Assembly: GCF_026965555.1 (NCBI RefSeq)
Contig: NZ_CP114040.1
Span: 12,044,001-12,108,000, forward strand
DNA length: 64,000 nt
Reading direction: 5' to 3'
DNA from: Nannocystis punicea
GTDB taxonomy: Bacteria > Myxococcota_A > Polyangia > Nannocystales > Nannocystaceae
In this document: positions 1 to 8,861 of the stretch, in pieces
Layout of the letters: every line of letters starts with the position of its first letter
Numbering within the stretch: the first letter of the stretch is position 1
Made by a program: the position numbers and the translations under genes
Notes under the pieces: generated by a model
What the model was told of the DNA's origin: nothing
The model's input: only the letters and a program-made list of their open reading frames with translations
Database searches by the model: none

Positions 1-927
1 GACTTCCAGATCTACGAGGACGGTGACCTGGTCTCGACCTACGAGAGCAAGCAGGTCATCCAGAACCCCGAGGTCGCGGCGGTCATGTACACGATGCTGC
101 TGCTCGACGTGTCGGGCTCGGTGTCGGAGTCGGGCTCGGCCGACCAGCTGGTCGACGCAGCCCAGCTGTTCACCGACCGCGTGGGCAAGACCCAGAAGGT
201 CGGCGTCTACGCGTTCGACGGTGAGAAGGAGCTCCACTCGGTGACGCCCTTCACCGAGTCGGAGGGCGCCGTCTCCGGCGGCCTCGACGGTCTGCGCACC
301 TACAAGCCGAAGGACCCCTCGACCAACCTGCACGGCGCGGTCATGGAGGGCCTCAAGGAGCTCAAGAAGTCGCTCGACAAGGAGAAGAAGCCGCTCAAGT
401 TCGGCACCCTCGTCGTGTTCACCGACGGCACCGACCGCGCCGCCCGCTTCAGCCGCGAGGACATGAAGCAGGAGATGATGAAGGAGCAGTACAAGGACTA
501 CGAGGTCTACGCGATCGGCGTCGGCGCGGAGATCAAGAAGGCCGGCCTCGGCGACATCGGCCGCGACGGCACCGAGCTGGCGACCGAGCAGGCCGGCGTC
601 AAGCAAGCCTTCGAGAAGGTCGCCGACCGCATCGAGAAGCACACCAAGCGCTTCTACCTGCTGTCCTACTGCACCCCGGCGCGCAAGGGCACCCACACCG
701 TCCGCATCGTCGCCAACAGCAGGGACCCCAAGGGCTCCGGCGACCTCGAGTGGGACTTCAACGCCGACGGCTTCGGCCCCCCGCCCGACTGCGACCCCAA
801 CACCCCGCCCGTGTTCCCGCTCAAGACCGGCGAGCTCGTCGACACCGGCAAGATCCAGGGCGACAGCGGCAGCGGCGGCAAGGTCAAGGTCAAGGCCTCG
901 GCCTCCGCCTCCGCCTCCGCCAACTGA
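1..927 (+). CDS. von Willebrand factor A domain protein (5' end outside window)
   Basis: The reading frame is open from base 1, so the true start lies upstream and about 308 C-terminal residues are visible. They form a VWA fold with a complete metal-ion-dependent adhesion site: DVSGS at visible residue 36, a Thr in STNLHG near 108, and the Asp of VFTDGTD near 142. VWA domains bind protein partners through a bridging Mg ion. The protein ends in a Gly/Ser stretch and a run of alternating Ala-Ser residues. The part before the MIDAS motif is missing, so a signal peptide or lipobox cannot be judged. An internal ATG at 85 is too close to the MIDAS strand to be the real start. The domain assignment is secure; the biological role is unknown. 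Confidence 0.85.
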   Translation, partial: DFQIYEDGDLVSTYESKQVIQNPEVAAVMYTMLLLDVSGSVSESGSADQLVDAAQLFTDRVGKTQKVGVYAFDGEKELHSVTPFTESEGAVSGGLDGLRTYKPKDPSTNLHGAVMEGLKELKKSLDKEKKPLKFGTLVVFTDGTDRAARFSREDMKQEMMKEQYKDYEVYAIGVGAEIKKAGLGDIGRDGTELATEQAGVKQAFEKVADRIEKHTKRFYLLSYCTPARKGTHTVRIVANSRDPKGSGDLEWDFNADGFGPPPDCDPNTPPVFPLKTGELVDTGKIQGDSGSGGKVKVKASASASASAN

Positions 928-1251
928 GCCGCCGCGGCGCGCCGACCTCCGGCGAGTCTCCGCGAACGGGCATGTCCTTGTGGACATGCCCGTTCGCACA
1001 TGTGCGAACATGCAGCAGGACCTGCCCGCATGACCGCCTCGTACGCGCGCCCCGGAAGGAGCCCCGCTCCCGGCAGATCGCTGCGCCGCGTGACCCATCC
1101 ACGAGGCGTCCGTTCACGCGACCAAAACCTCGCTCTCGTCGGGTCACCGCGCCGCGCGACCATCCGCGAGGCCCCCGCTCGCCCGACCGAGCCTCGCGGC
1201 AGGCCGCCGCGTCGCAGCCTGCCCCATGCCCGTTTTAAAAATTTCTCCCTC
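928..1251. other. spacer with hairpin and degenerate tandem repeat
   Basis: This 324-base gap lies between two convergent genes. It holds the strong hairpin at 962-997. After it come two imperfect copies of a GC-rich unit of about 65 bases, at roughly 1081-1146 and 1147-1215, sharing words such as GCGCCGCG, GACC-ATCC and GCGAGGC. An AT-rich patch (AAAAATTT) sits at about 1237-1244 next to the stop of the downstream minus-strand gene. The open frames here are repeat-driven and I do not regard them as genes. Confidence 0.5.
962..997. terminator. 16-bp perfect stem-loop after VWA gene
   Basis: The left arm GCGAACGGGCATGTCC pairs perfectly with 982-997 around the four-base loop TTGT. It lies 35 bases past the VWA stop and 255 bases from the convergent gene's stop. 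There is no T-run, so a classical intrinsic terminator is not assured. The core at 973-986 (TGTCC-TTGT-GGACA) belongs to the dispersed hairpin family of this window. Confidence 0.6.
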
Positions 1252-3015
1252 TCAGCCCCCGAGCCGGCGCGCCAGTTGGTCCTCGTACAGCGACGTCGGC
1301 TGCAGCGGCCCGACCTGGCCTGGCCCCTCGACCCAGTCCTCGGGGGCAGTGCCGGCGGCGTCGGGCGCCTCGAGGCTGGTCTCGACCGTGAGCTGCGGGC
1401 CGACGCCGATCACGTAGCCGTGGCCGAACTGGCGCGAGCGCACGACCCCCTTGCCGCTCGCGTTCCACACGGCCGACTGCGTCGCGCTGTGCCCGGCCCC
1501 GCTCGACCAGGCCAGGCGGTTGACGGCGCCCCAGCCGTCGTCGACCACGCTCTCGTCGAGCAAGTTGGCGGTCGCCAGCGAGTGGTGGAACTCCGACAGC
1601 CCCACGGTCCCGAACTCGCTGCCCATCAGCGCGACCGCCTTGCCCTCCGAGCTGTGCACGCGCAGCCAGACGATGCCCGTCGCGCCGAAGCCCCAGTTCT
1701 GCACGAAGTTGTGCCGCCCCGCCCGCGCCACGCAGTCGCGCACCAGCACCTCGCCGCTCTGCATCACCTCGAACAGGTAGCCGTTGCCGCCGTCGCCGCG
1801 GTGCTGCGCCAGCTCGAGAGTGCTGTCGGCGACCGTCACCCGCGCGCTGCGCTGGACCGTCAGGCCGCCGGATTGCAGGTGCCGCCCGGCGCCCTTGCCC
1901 TCGCCCGGCGCGCCCGGTGACACGAACGACTTCACGCCCGTCACCCACGCGTCGCGCACTCCCACCATCGCCACCGCGAACACCTGGTCCTGCGACCACG
2001 CGTCCTCCCAGCCGACCGCGTTGGCGACCCCGACGTCCATCAGCGCCACCTCGCGGAGCAGCCCCGTCACCGGCCGCACGCTCGCCTGGTCGCGCACCAG
2101 CGCCGGGTAGCGCAGCGGCACGTCGATCTCCACCACGCCGCTGTCGGGATCGATCGCGGTGACCGTGCGCCAGAAGAACGGCTGCCAGGTGTCGTTGAAG
2201 ACCATCCAGGTGCCGGCCATCTCGTGCTCGGTGACGAAGGCCGGGGAGATCTGCCAGCCGATGGCGATCTCGTCGCCGACCTTCAGGCCGCTCGCGTCGG
2301 CCAAGGTGATCGTCCGCGCGCGCGTCTGGCCGTCCTCGACCAGCGTCACGTCGGCCCCCAGCTGCGGCGCGCCCTCGAACGTCAGATGTGCCTCGAAGGA
2401 CATGTCCGAAAATTTCGTGAACCACAGCCGGCTCTGCTCGGCCCCGGCGCCGGCGATCACGGTGTTCGAGCTCTTCACGGTCAGCCGCCCGTCGACCCGG
2501 TAGAGCCCCGCCGGCAGCCGCACGACCGCCCCGCCGGCCTCGGCCGCGGCGTCGAGCGCCGCCTGCAGCGCCGCCGTCGCGTCGCTCGTGCCCGACGCGT
2601 CGGCCCCGTGGTCGCGCACCGCGTCGATCGTGGTCGCCGGCAACACGCTGCCCGGCGCCTCCGCGGCCAGGCGATAGCCCGCGTACGAAAAGTCGTGGAG
2701 GAAGCGCCCGTCCGGCCCCGTGAACTCCGGCGTCCAGTCCTCCGGATAGAGCTCGCTGCGCCACCCCACCGGCTCCCCCGTGGTGCTCGTCGCCTCGCTC
2801 GAGTCCGCGGTCGTCGACGTCGGCGACGCAGTCGTGCCCGTCGCCTCGCCCGTGCTCGTCGGCGCCTCGCTCGTCGCGCCGGTCGTGCTGCTCGTCGCCT
2901 CGACGCTCGTGCTCGTGCCCGTCCCCTCGCCGGTCGACGTCGACGCGCCCGTGCTGCCGTCTCCGCCGCCACACGCCACGATCCACACCAGCGACGCACC
3001 CACGAACCTGCGCAT
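1252..3015 (-). CDS. secreted lipoprotein with pectate-lyase-like beta-helix domain
   Basis: The 587-residue product starts with a lipoprotein signal (MRRFVGASLVWIVAC, acylated Cys15). A Ser/Thr/Gly-rich linker to about residue 85 would hold the folded part away from the membrane. From about residue 115 the sequence has the Asp-rich, Gly-rich pattern of the pectate lyase 3 / right-handed parallel beta-helix family (DAVRDHGADASGTSDATAAL, then VKSSNTVIAGAGAEQS). The rest alternates short strands and turns, as in beta-helix repeats. Such proteins bind or cleave polysaccharides, but the substrate and catalytic residues cannot be read from sequence alone. The palindrome GGACATGTCC lies inside the gene at 2398-2407, beside an unusual AT-rich patch. 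The upstream region is shared with a divergent gene. Confidence 0.8.
   Translation of the reverse strand: MRRFVGASLVWIVACGGGDGSTGASTSTGEGTGTSTSVEATSSTTGATSEAPTSTGEATGTTASPTSTTADSSEATSTTGEPVGWRSELYPEDWTPEFTGPDGRFLHDFSYAGYRLAAEAPGSVLPATTIDAVRDHGADASGTSDATAALQAALDAAAEAGGAVVRLPAGLYRVDGRLTVKSSNTVIAGAGAEQSRLWFTKFSDMSFEAHLTFEGAPQLGADVTLVEDGQTRARTITLADASGLKVGDEIAIGWQISPAFVTEHEMAGTWMVFNDTWQPFFWRTVTAIDPDSGVVEIDVPLRYPALVRDQASVRPVTGLLREVALMDVGVANAVGWEDAWSQDQVFAVAMVGVRDAWVTGVKSFVSPGAPGEGKGAGRHLQSGGLTVQRSARVTVADSTLELAQHRGDGGNGYLFEVMQSGEVLVRDCVARAGRHNFVQNWGFGATGIVWLRVHSSEGKAVALMGSEFGTVGLSEFHHSLATANLLDESVVDDGWGAVNRLAWSSGAGHSATQSAVWNASGKGVVRSRQFGHGYVIGVGPQLTVETSLEAPDAAGTAPEDWVEGPGQVGPLQPTSLYEDQLARRLGG
2398..2407. 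repeat. GGACATGTCC palindrome inside CDS
   Basis: A 10-base perfect palindrome built from the same half-sites as the dispersed TGTCC-N4-GGACA hairpins, but in the outward order and with no loop. It is followed by an AT-rich tract (GAAAATTTC) that stands out in this GC-rich gene. Confidence 0.5.
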
Positions 3016-3237
3016 GATCGCCAGCTTGCCCGAGCAGCGGGCTCAGCAGTACGACCGGCGATCGCCGCTGTCTCACGACCTCCGCTTCCGCGGATGCCCG
3101 ATCGGACATGCTCCTAAGGACATCTCCCTCCGTGCGCGAGGCCGCGGGCGGACGACCCCGGTGAACAGCGGCCGGTTTCACGCGCGCGCGAAGTGTCGTG
3201 ATCCTCACTGGTTCGGGAACTTTCCCCATGCCCGGAC

Positions 3238-4905
3238 GTGACACCCTCCTGCGTGAGCGCCCCCAGCGTGACCCCCGTCGTCCCTGCCGTCGCCGAGGTC
3301 GTCGCCCGTTATCGCGGCCGCGTCGTCGACGTCCAGCACGTCCGCTGGCGCGAGCCACCGCCAGTCACCCCGACAGCGTATCTCGGCGGCGGCGCGGTCC
3401 TCCTGTTGCTCGGCTTCGCCCTGGCCCTGCGCGGCCTGGCCCAGGTCGAGGCCGCGGCCCGGTGCGAGCTCCCGCCCTGCCCCGCGCCGGGCCTCGGCGC
3501 CGGCCTCGGCGCCTTCTTCATCGCCGCCGGCCTGCTCCCGCTGGTCGTCGGCCTGGTCCGCTGGCGCGACCGCGCCCGCGCCCGCTACACCGTCGGCGAG
3601 GCCCACGGGGCCGACTTCACCGTCGCAGTGCCCGGGGCCCCCGCCGAGGGCGTCCCGCTGATCATCGCCCTCGAGCAGGGCTTCGTCCTCGGCCTGCCGC
3701 CCGGCGTGCGCGGCACCGTCGACGGCGACAGCCCGCTCGACCTCGCCGAGGCCGTCGCCCAGGGCCGGCGCTCGATCGCCCTGCCGGCCGGCGCCACGGC
3801 CCGCCTCGAGCTCGGCGAGCTGACCTTCGAGATCTCCCAGGTCCCGCCCGCCGATGCGCCGCGCAACCCGATCGAGTTCGACCGCCTCACCTGGCTCAGT
3901 CACCTCGGCGCGGCGCTCCTGGTCGGCGGCTGGGTGGTGTGGCTCGACCGCTCGCCGCCGGCCACGCTCGAGCTGGACCACGAGGCGCAGATCGAGCTGG
4001 CCGCCCGCTACATCACCCCTGCGCCGCCGAGAGACGAACAGGCCCCGCAACCTCCGCCGCCGGTCACCACCCCGCGCGCTTCAGTCCCGCGACCGGCCAA
4101 CAAGCCCGCGCCTCCGCCCGAGCCGGAGCCCGAGGCGCCGGCGCCCAGCTTCGCCGTCGACGAGGCCAGCGGCCTGGTCGTCCCGAGCTCACCGGCCGCG
4201 TTCGCCCGGCGCCCCACCAAGGTCGGCTCTCGCTTCGACCGCCGCTTCGACTACGACCGCGTCGCCGGCGCTCTCGGCGATCCGGCCTTCATCAACGCCG
4301 TCGAGGACTACACCGTCAACATGAAGAACGGCCAGCGCGCCTACAAGGGCGGCGCCGAGGACGACGCGTGGTGGGCCCAGGCGACCGGCGGCCCGCCGCG
4401 CATGGGCAAGCACTTCGGCGGCCTCGAACTCGCCGAGACCGAGCGCGGCGGCGGCCTGCACCCCGACAAGCCCGAGCCCAAGAAGGGACCTGTCTCTCAG
4501 GTCACCTTGACCGCCTCGCGCGGCCTGCCGCCGCCGACCAAGCAAGAGCTGGCCGAGAGCCGACTCATCGCCCGGCTCCACATCGACGGCCCGACGATCA
4601 CCGGCGACGCCGGCCTCGACAAGATCGAGCTGAAGAAGTACGCCCGCAAGCGGTCCGGCCCGTGGCGCGCCTGCTACGAGAAGGCCCTGGCCAAGGACCC
4701 CGAGCTCGCGGGCATCATGCAGTTCCAGGTCCACTTCGACGAGACCGGCAAGGCCACCCTCGCCCGCGTCAACTGGTCGACCCTCTCGATCGGCAAGATC
4801 GAGGACTGCCTGGCCAAGGCCTCGGTCGGCTGGCGTTTCACGCCCATCATGCCCAAGGAGACCAAGGCCGTGTTCGAGCTGCAGTTCGAGTCGCACACCC
4901 ACTGA
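3238..4905 (+). CDS. membrane protein with AgmX/PglI C-terminal domain
   Basis: This 555-residue protein has three hydrophobic segments: AYLGGGAVLLLLGFALALRG near residue 44, LGAFFIAAGLLPLVVGLVRW near 88, and LGAALLVGGWVVWL near 223. Between the second and third lies a beta-rich region of about 120 residues. A Pro-rich stretch follows at about 255-305. The C-terminal 110 residues (RSGPWRACYEKALAKDPELA, then GKATLARVNWSTLSIGKIEDC) match the AgmX/PglI C-terminal domain, a TonB-C-like fold found in myxobacterial gliding and envelope proteins. The Pro-rich region would span the periplasm as in TonB. The start is ambiguous among GTG codons at 3238, 3253 and 3268; the first is used here. The gene ends 3 bases from the stop of the convergent downstream gene. 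Confidence 0.75.
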   Translation: MTPSCVSAPSVTPVVPAVAEVVARYRGRVVDVQHVRWREPPPVTPTAYLGGGAVLLLLGFALALRGLAQVEAAARCELPPCPAPGLGAGLGAFFIAAGLLPLVVGLVRWRDRARARYTVGEAHGADFTVAVPGAPAEGVPLIIALEQGFVLGLPPGVRGTVDGDSPLDLAEAVAQGRRSIALPAGATARLELGELTFEISQVPPADAPRNPIEFDRLTWLSHLGAALLVGGWVVWLDRSPPATLELDHEAQIELAARYITPAPPRDEQAPQPPPPVTTPRASVPRPANKPAPPPEPEPEAPAPSFAVDEASGLVVPSSPAAFARRPTKVGSRFDRRFDYDRVAGALGDPAFINAVEDYTVNMKNGQRAYKGGAEDDAWWAQATGGPPRMGKHFGGLELAETERGGGLHPDKPEPKKGPVSQVTLTASRGLPPPTKQELAESRLIARLHIDGPTITGDAGLDKIELKKYARKRSGPWRACYEKALAKDPELAGIMQFQVHFDETGKATLARVNWSTLSIGKIEDCLAKASVGWRFTPIMPKETKAVFELQFESHTH

Positions 4906-4908
4906 GCG

Positions 4909-5958
4909 TCAGCGGGCGATCATCCCCTCGGCGACGAAGAACTCGTACCACGCGCGCACGGCCGCCGGCAGGTCGCCCGGCACGAAGCCCAGCTCTCGCT
5001 GCGCGCGGGTGGTGTCGGCGCGGCGCTGCATCGTCAGCACGAACACCGCGCCCGGCGTCAGGTGCTGCGGCACGTTGGGGAACAGCTTGGCCATCGGCTT
5101 GGAGATCGTCCGCGCCACCGCCGACATCAACCGCGGCGACAGTGCCATCGGCCGGCGATCGGTCCCGATCAGCTCGGCGAACAGCGACACCATCTCGTCC
5201 ATCGTCACGTAGCGGGTGCTGAAGATGTAGCGCTGGCCGGTGCGCCCGCGCTCCATCGCCAGCACGTGCCCGCGCGCCAGGTCCTCGGTCGTCACCGCCT
5301 CGTAGCCGCCGGGGATGATCGCCCGCAGCTTGCCGCGCGAGAAGTCGATCATCGCCTTGCCCGTGCGCGACGGCAGGTAGTCGTACGGCCCGATCACCCC
5401 CGTCGACACCGCGATCACCACGTCGAGCCCGTCGGCGCAGGCCTGCAGCGCCTCGTGCTCGGCCAGCACCTTCGTGCGCGAGTACGGCATCCACTCGACG
5501 AACGGATAGAAGGGCATGTCCTCGTTGCACGCCTTCTGCGGGTCGTCGGGGTCGAAGCCGATCGTCGAGAACGAGCTCGTGTGGACCACCCGCGCCACCC
5601 CGGCCCGCTGGGCCGCGCGCAGGACGTTGCGCGTGCCGAGCACGTTGATCTGCCACAGCTCCCGCATTTGCGGCTCGGTCGGGCTCAGCACCGAGACCTT
5701 GGCCGCGGTGTGATACACGCGCGTGCAGCCCTTCACCGCGCGGGCCACCGCGTCGGCGTCGAGCAGGTCGCCCTCGACCCGCTCGACCTGGAGATTCTCC
5801 ACACCGCGGTTGTTGTGCCGAGGATGCACCAGCACGCGCACATCCTCGCCCGCGGCCAGCAGATGTCGCACAAGGCTCGCACCGACGTGACCGCTCGCGC
5901 CGGTCACCAGCGTCTTGCCGTTGGGAGGCGACGGAACACTGCTCTGAGGCGTCGTCAT
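4909..5958 (-). CDS. NAD-dependent epimerase/dehydratase (extended SDR)
   Basis: A 349-residue extended short-chain dehydrogenase. It has the N-terminal dinucleotide-binding motif GASGHVG, a strand then Asp-rich turn (VEGDLLD), TAAKVS on the fourth strand, and the catalytic Tyr-x3-Lys in MPYSRTKVLAE. It resembles the dihydroflavonol-4-reductase/3-beta-hydroxysteroid branch of NAD(P)-dependent oxidoreductases, so a ketone or hydroxyl on a small hydrophobic or sugar-type substrate is likely. The exact substrate is unknown. The ATG at 5958 (MTTPQSS) is preferred to a GTG six codons upstream because it leaves the normal short lead before the Rossmann strand. It is divergent from the histidine kinase gene across about 105 bases and convergent with the AgmX/PglI gene. 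Confidence 0.8.
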   Translation of the reverse strand: MTTPQSSVPSPPNGKTLVTGASGHVGASLVRHLLAAGEDVRVLVHPRHNNRGVENLQVERVEGDLLDADAVARAVKGCTRVYHTAAKVSVLSPTEPQMRELWQINVLGTRNVLRAAQRAGVARVVHTSSFSTIGFDPDDPQKACNEDMPFYPFVEWMPYSRTKVLAEHEALQACADGLDVVIAVSTGVIGPYDYLPSRTGKAMIDFSRGKLRAIIPGGYEAVTTEDLARGHVLAMERGRTGQRYIFSTRYVTMDEMVSLFAELIGTDRRPMALSPRLMSAVARTISKPMAKLFPNVPQHLTPGAVFVLTMQRRADTTRAQRELGFVPGDLPAAVRAWYEFFVAEGMIAR

Positions 5959-6063
5959 GGCGCGCAACGAGACCACGGCGACCGCGCCCTGTAAAGCGCA
6001 CCGGCCTCGCGACGTGGCCCACGTCGCACCCCGACACCCGCTGCGTTATGCTCACGACCCCTG

Positions 6064-7500
6064 ATGGCAGAGCGCCAGCCACCATGGGCGAGCCGGCTCA
6101 TCGCCCTGCTCGAGCGCGGTTTGCCGCCTTCGCTGCTCGAGGACCACGAGATGCGCCGCCGGGCCCTCCTGATCGAGGGCACCGCCTGGCTGGTCGTCCT
6201 CGCCTGCGCGCTCACCGTGCCGGTCATCGCCGCCACCACGCAGGGCCTCGGCCGCGTCACCTCGCTGGCCGCCGACCTCGGCACCCTCGCCCTCACCCTC
6301 GTGGGTCCCTGGCTGCTGCGCCGCCGCGGCACCTCCGCGGCGGCGGGTCACTGGATCACCGGCTGCGTGTTCGCCGGCGTCGTCTACGCCGTCTCGACCA
6401 CCGGCGCCTTCGCCTCGCCCTACTGGATCTTGCTCGCCGTCGTGCCCTTCCTCGCCGCGCAGATGGCGGGCCGCAGCGCCGGTCACCTGTGGAGCGCGAT
6501 CTGCCTGCTCGGCATCGGCTCGCTGTTCGCGGCCGATCACTTCACTGACGTCCTGCCGCAGTTCCACGACCCCGCCAACTACGCCACCACCACCGCGATC
6601 TACGGCGCCATGACGATCCTCGCCGTGCACGGCCTCAGCCACCTGGCCGACCTCGCCAAGGACGAGGCGATCGCCCGCGCCGAGGCGGCGTCGGTCCAGC
6701 TCGAGCACGCCGACCTCGAGATCGAGCGCGCGCGGATCCTCGCCCAGCAGGCGGTCGCGGCCAGCAGCGCCAAGTCGGCCTTCATGGCCACCATGAGCCA
6801 CGAGCTGCGCACCCCGCTCAACGCGGTCATCGGCTACGCCGAGATGTTGGTCGAGGACGCCGAGGCCGAGGGCCTCCACGACATGCGCGACGACCTCGTC
6901 AAGATCGTCGGCGCCAGCCAGCACCTGCTCGGCCTCATCGACGACGTCCTCGACCTCTCGCGCGTCGAGGCCGCCAAGCTCGACCTCCGGCGCGACCGCT
7001 TCGCCGCCGAGGAGCTCGCGCGCGAGGTCACCGAGGCGCTGCAGCCGCTCGCGCGCACCCGCGGCAACCAGCTCGAGGTCCGCGCCCCGCCGGCCTCGAT
7101 CGTCGCCTGCCTCGACCGCGGCCGGCTGCGGCAGATCCTCATCAACCTGGTCGGCAACGCCCTCAAGTTCACCGCCCGCGGCCGCGTCACCGTCCACGTG
7201 CGCGGCGAGACCGTCGACCTCGCCCACTTCGTCGTGTTCGCGGTCGAGGACACCGGCATCGGCATCCGCGACGGCGACCACCGGCGGATCTTCGAGCCGT
7301 TCACCCAGGTCGACTCGTCGCCGCGGCGCCGCTACGAGGGCACCGGCCTCGGCCTCGCCCTGTGCAAGAACCTGGTCGAGATGATGGGCGGCACCATCGG
7401 CGTCCGCAGCCAGTTCGGCCACGGCAGCGTCTTCACCGTGCGGCTGCCCGCCGAGGCTCCAGGGCGATACGAACCGGCCGCGCCGGACGTAGCGTGCTGA
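6064..7500 (+). CDS. membrane sensor histidine kinase
   Basis: The 478-residue product carries about five to six hydrophobic segments between residues 40 and 190 as its sensor part. A helical linker then leads to a HisKA dimerisation domain (MSHELRTPLN, phosphoacceptor His246). The HATPase domain has an N-box (NLVGNALKF, Asn365), G1 (DTGIGI, 396-401) and G2 (GTGLGL, 426-431). It should autophosphorylate and pass phosphate to a separate response regulator; no receiver domain or adjacent regulator is visible, so it is an orphan here. The last 68 bases (codons 457-478) overlap the 3' end of the opposite-strand P450 gene. The part past the conserved VFTVRLP strand is a short Pro/Ala-rich tail, which is the only portion the overlap fully occupies. 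Confidence 0.9.
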   Translation: MAERQPPWASRLIALLERGLPPSLLEDHEMRRRALLIEGTAWLVVLACALTVPVIAATTQGLGRVTSLAADLGTLALTLVGPWLLRRRGTSAAAGHWITGCVFAGVVYAVSTTGAFASPYWILLAVVPFLAAQMAGRSAGHLWSAICLLGIGSLFAADHFTDVLPQFHDPANYATTTAIYGAMTILAVHGLSHLADLAKDEAIARAEAASVQLEHADLEIERARILAQQAVAASSAKSAFMATMSHELRTPLNAVIGYAEMLVEDAEAEGLHDMRDDLVKIVGASQHLLGLIDDVLDLSRVEAAKLDLRRDRFAAEELAREVTEALQPLARTRGNQLEVRAPPASIVACLDRGRLRQILINLVGNALKFTARGRVTVHVRGETVDLAHFVVFAVEDTGIGIRDGDHRRIFEPFTQVDSSPRRRYEGTGLGLALCKNLVEMMGGTIGVRSQFGHGSVFTVRLPAEAPGRYEPAAPDVAC

Positions 7501-8812
7501 CCCCCACGCTCGGCACCTCCGGCGTCAGCAGCCGCCAGCTGTAGCGCCGGACCACCGCCGCCAGTGCCACCACCAGCTCGAGCAGGGCGAAGTGGATGCC
7601 GATACAAATGCGATGACCTGCCCCAAAGGGCATGTAGGCCGTCTTCTGCCGGGCCTGCGCCGCGCCGGGGGCGAAGCGGTCGGGGTCGAAGCGGTTTGGG
7701 TCGGGCCACACGTCGGGCTGGCGGTGCAGCTCGTGGACCATCACGGTGATGATCGAGCCCTTGGCGATCGGGTAGCCGCCGAGCACGTCGTCGCGCGCCG
7801 CGGTGCGGGGGATCGCCCACACCGCCGGGTACAGCCGCAGCGTCTCGTCGATCACCTGCCGCGTGTAGGGCAGCTTCGGGATGTCCTCGAGGCCAGGCAA
7901 GTCGTGGTCGAGCGCGTCGACCTCGGCCTGCAGGCGCGCCATCACCTGCGGGTGGCGAGCCAGCAGCGCCAGCGCCCACGTCAGCGACACCGCGGTCGTC
8001 TCGTGGCCGGCGATGAACACGGTCATCACCTCGTCGCGCAGCTGCTCGTCGCTCATGCGCCGGCCCGACTCGTCGTCGCTGGCGGCGATCAGCACGTCGA
8101 GCAGGTCGCGCTGCTCCGAGCCCGACGCGCCGTCGCGGCGCTTGCCGATGAGGTCGTAGATGAACGCGTCGACCTCCTTCTTGGCCGCGGTGAACCGGCG
8201 GTTCTGCGGCGTGGGGATCCACAGCGGCGGCGTGAACAGCTCGAACAGGCGCCGGCTGGCCAGCTCGAGCGCAGTCCCGATCGCGCGGCCGATCGGCCCG
8301 GCGTCGCCGATCTCCGGCACCCCGAACATGGTCCGGCCGATCACGTCCATCGCCATCCGCATCGACTCGAACAGCGCCTCGACCTCGGTCTGCCCCGACC
8401 AGCGCTGCAGCATCTGCTCGACCGCGCCGCGCATGTCTTCGACGTAGCGCTGCACCGCCTTCGGCGTGAAGTGCGGCTGCATCAGCCGCCGCTGGCTGGT
8501 CCACGTCTCGCCCTCGGAGGAGAACAGCCCCTGCCCGACGAGCAGCCGCAGCCCGTCGATCTCGTTCAGCTTTTGATACGCCCCGCGGCTCTCCACCAAA
8601 ATGTGCTGCGCGTGCTCCGGCCGGACCGTCGGCACCACCACGATCTTCCCGAAGTGCACCGCCAGCGGCGCCCCGTAGCAACGCACCAGCTCGGTCATCC
8701 CGACGTAGTTGGTCTTCCTGGCGATGTCGACCATGCTCCCCAGCCACGGCAGGCCGGGCGCCCGCGGCATGGTCCTGAACGGTGTTCCAACGACATCGAC
8801 GGGCGCGTTCAT
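7433..8812 (-). CDS. cytochrome P450
   Basis: A 459-residue class of haem-thiolate monooxygenase. The I-helix oxygen-activating motif AGHETT is at 268-273, the K-helix ExxR at Glu323/Arg326 (ETLRLYP), and the haem-binding loop PFGAGHRICIG carries the Cys403 ligand. The sequence style (soluble, no membrane anchor, GQGLFSSEGETWTSQRRLMQ) is like bacterial CYP102/CYP4-type fatty-acid or terpenoid hydroxylases, but the substrate is not predictable. No ferredoxin or reductase gene is adjacent. The start is taken at ATG 8812 (MNAPVDV), because the open frame runs far upstream into the divergent homoserine dehydrogenase gene, where it is a shadow. Only 49 bases separate the two divergent starts. The 3' end overlaps the histidine kinase gene by 68 bases. 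Confidence 0.92.
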   Translation of the reverse strand: MNAPVDVVGTPFRTMPRAPGLPWLGSMVDIARKTNYVGMTELVRCYGAPLAVHFGKIVVVPTVRPEHAQHILVESRGAYQKLNEIDGLRLLVGQGLFSSEGETWTSQRRLMQPHFTPKAVQRYVEDMRGAVEQMLQRWSGQTEVEALFESMRMAMDVIGRTMFGVPEIGDAGPIGRAIGTALELASRRLFELFTPPLWIPTPQNRRFTAAKKEVDAFIYDLIGKRRDGASGSEQRDLLDVLIAASDDESGRRMSDEQLRDEVMTVFIAGHETTAVSLTWALALLARHPQVMARLQAEVDALDHDLPGLEDIPKLPYTRQVIDETLRLYPAVWAIPRTAARDDVLGGYPIAKGSIITVMVHELHRQPDVWPDPNRFDPDRFAPGAAQARQKTAYMPFGAGHRICIGIHFALLELVVALAAVVRRYSWRLLTPEVPSVGVSTLRPARPVRIALEPRRAAAR

Positions 8813-8861
8813 CGCAGCCGCCAGCGTCGCACAATCGCCGCCCGTCTGGTACTGTCGCCGC

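Noticed and set aside
1235..3358. 707-codon minus-strand open frame across the beta-helix lipoprotein
   Set aside because: Arg/Gly-rich shadow of the real gene in another frame; no domain, no signal peptide.
7619..7632. TGCCC-CAAA-GGGCA as another compensated hairpin
   Set aside because: These bases encode the conserved haem-binding loop (YMPFGAGH) of the P450, so the protein motif alone can explain the pairing.
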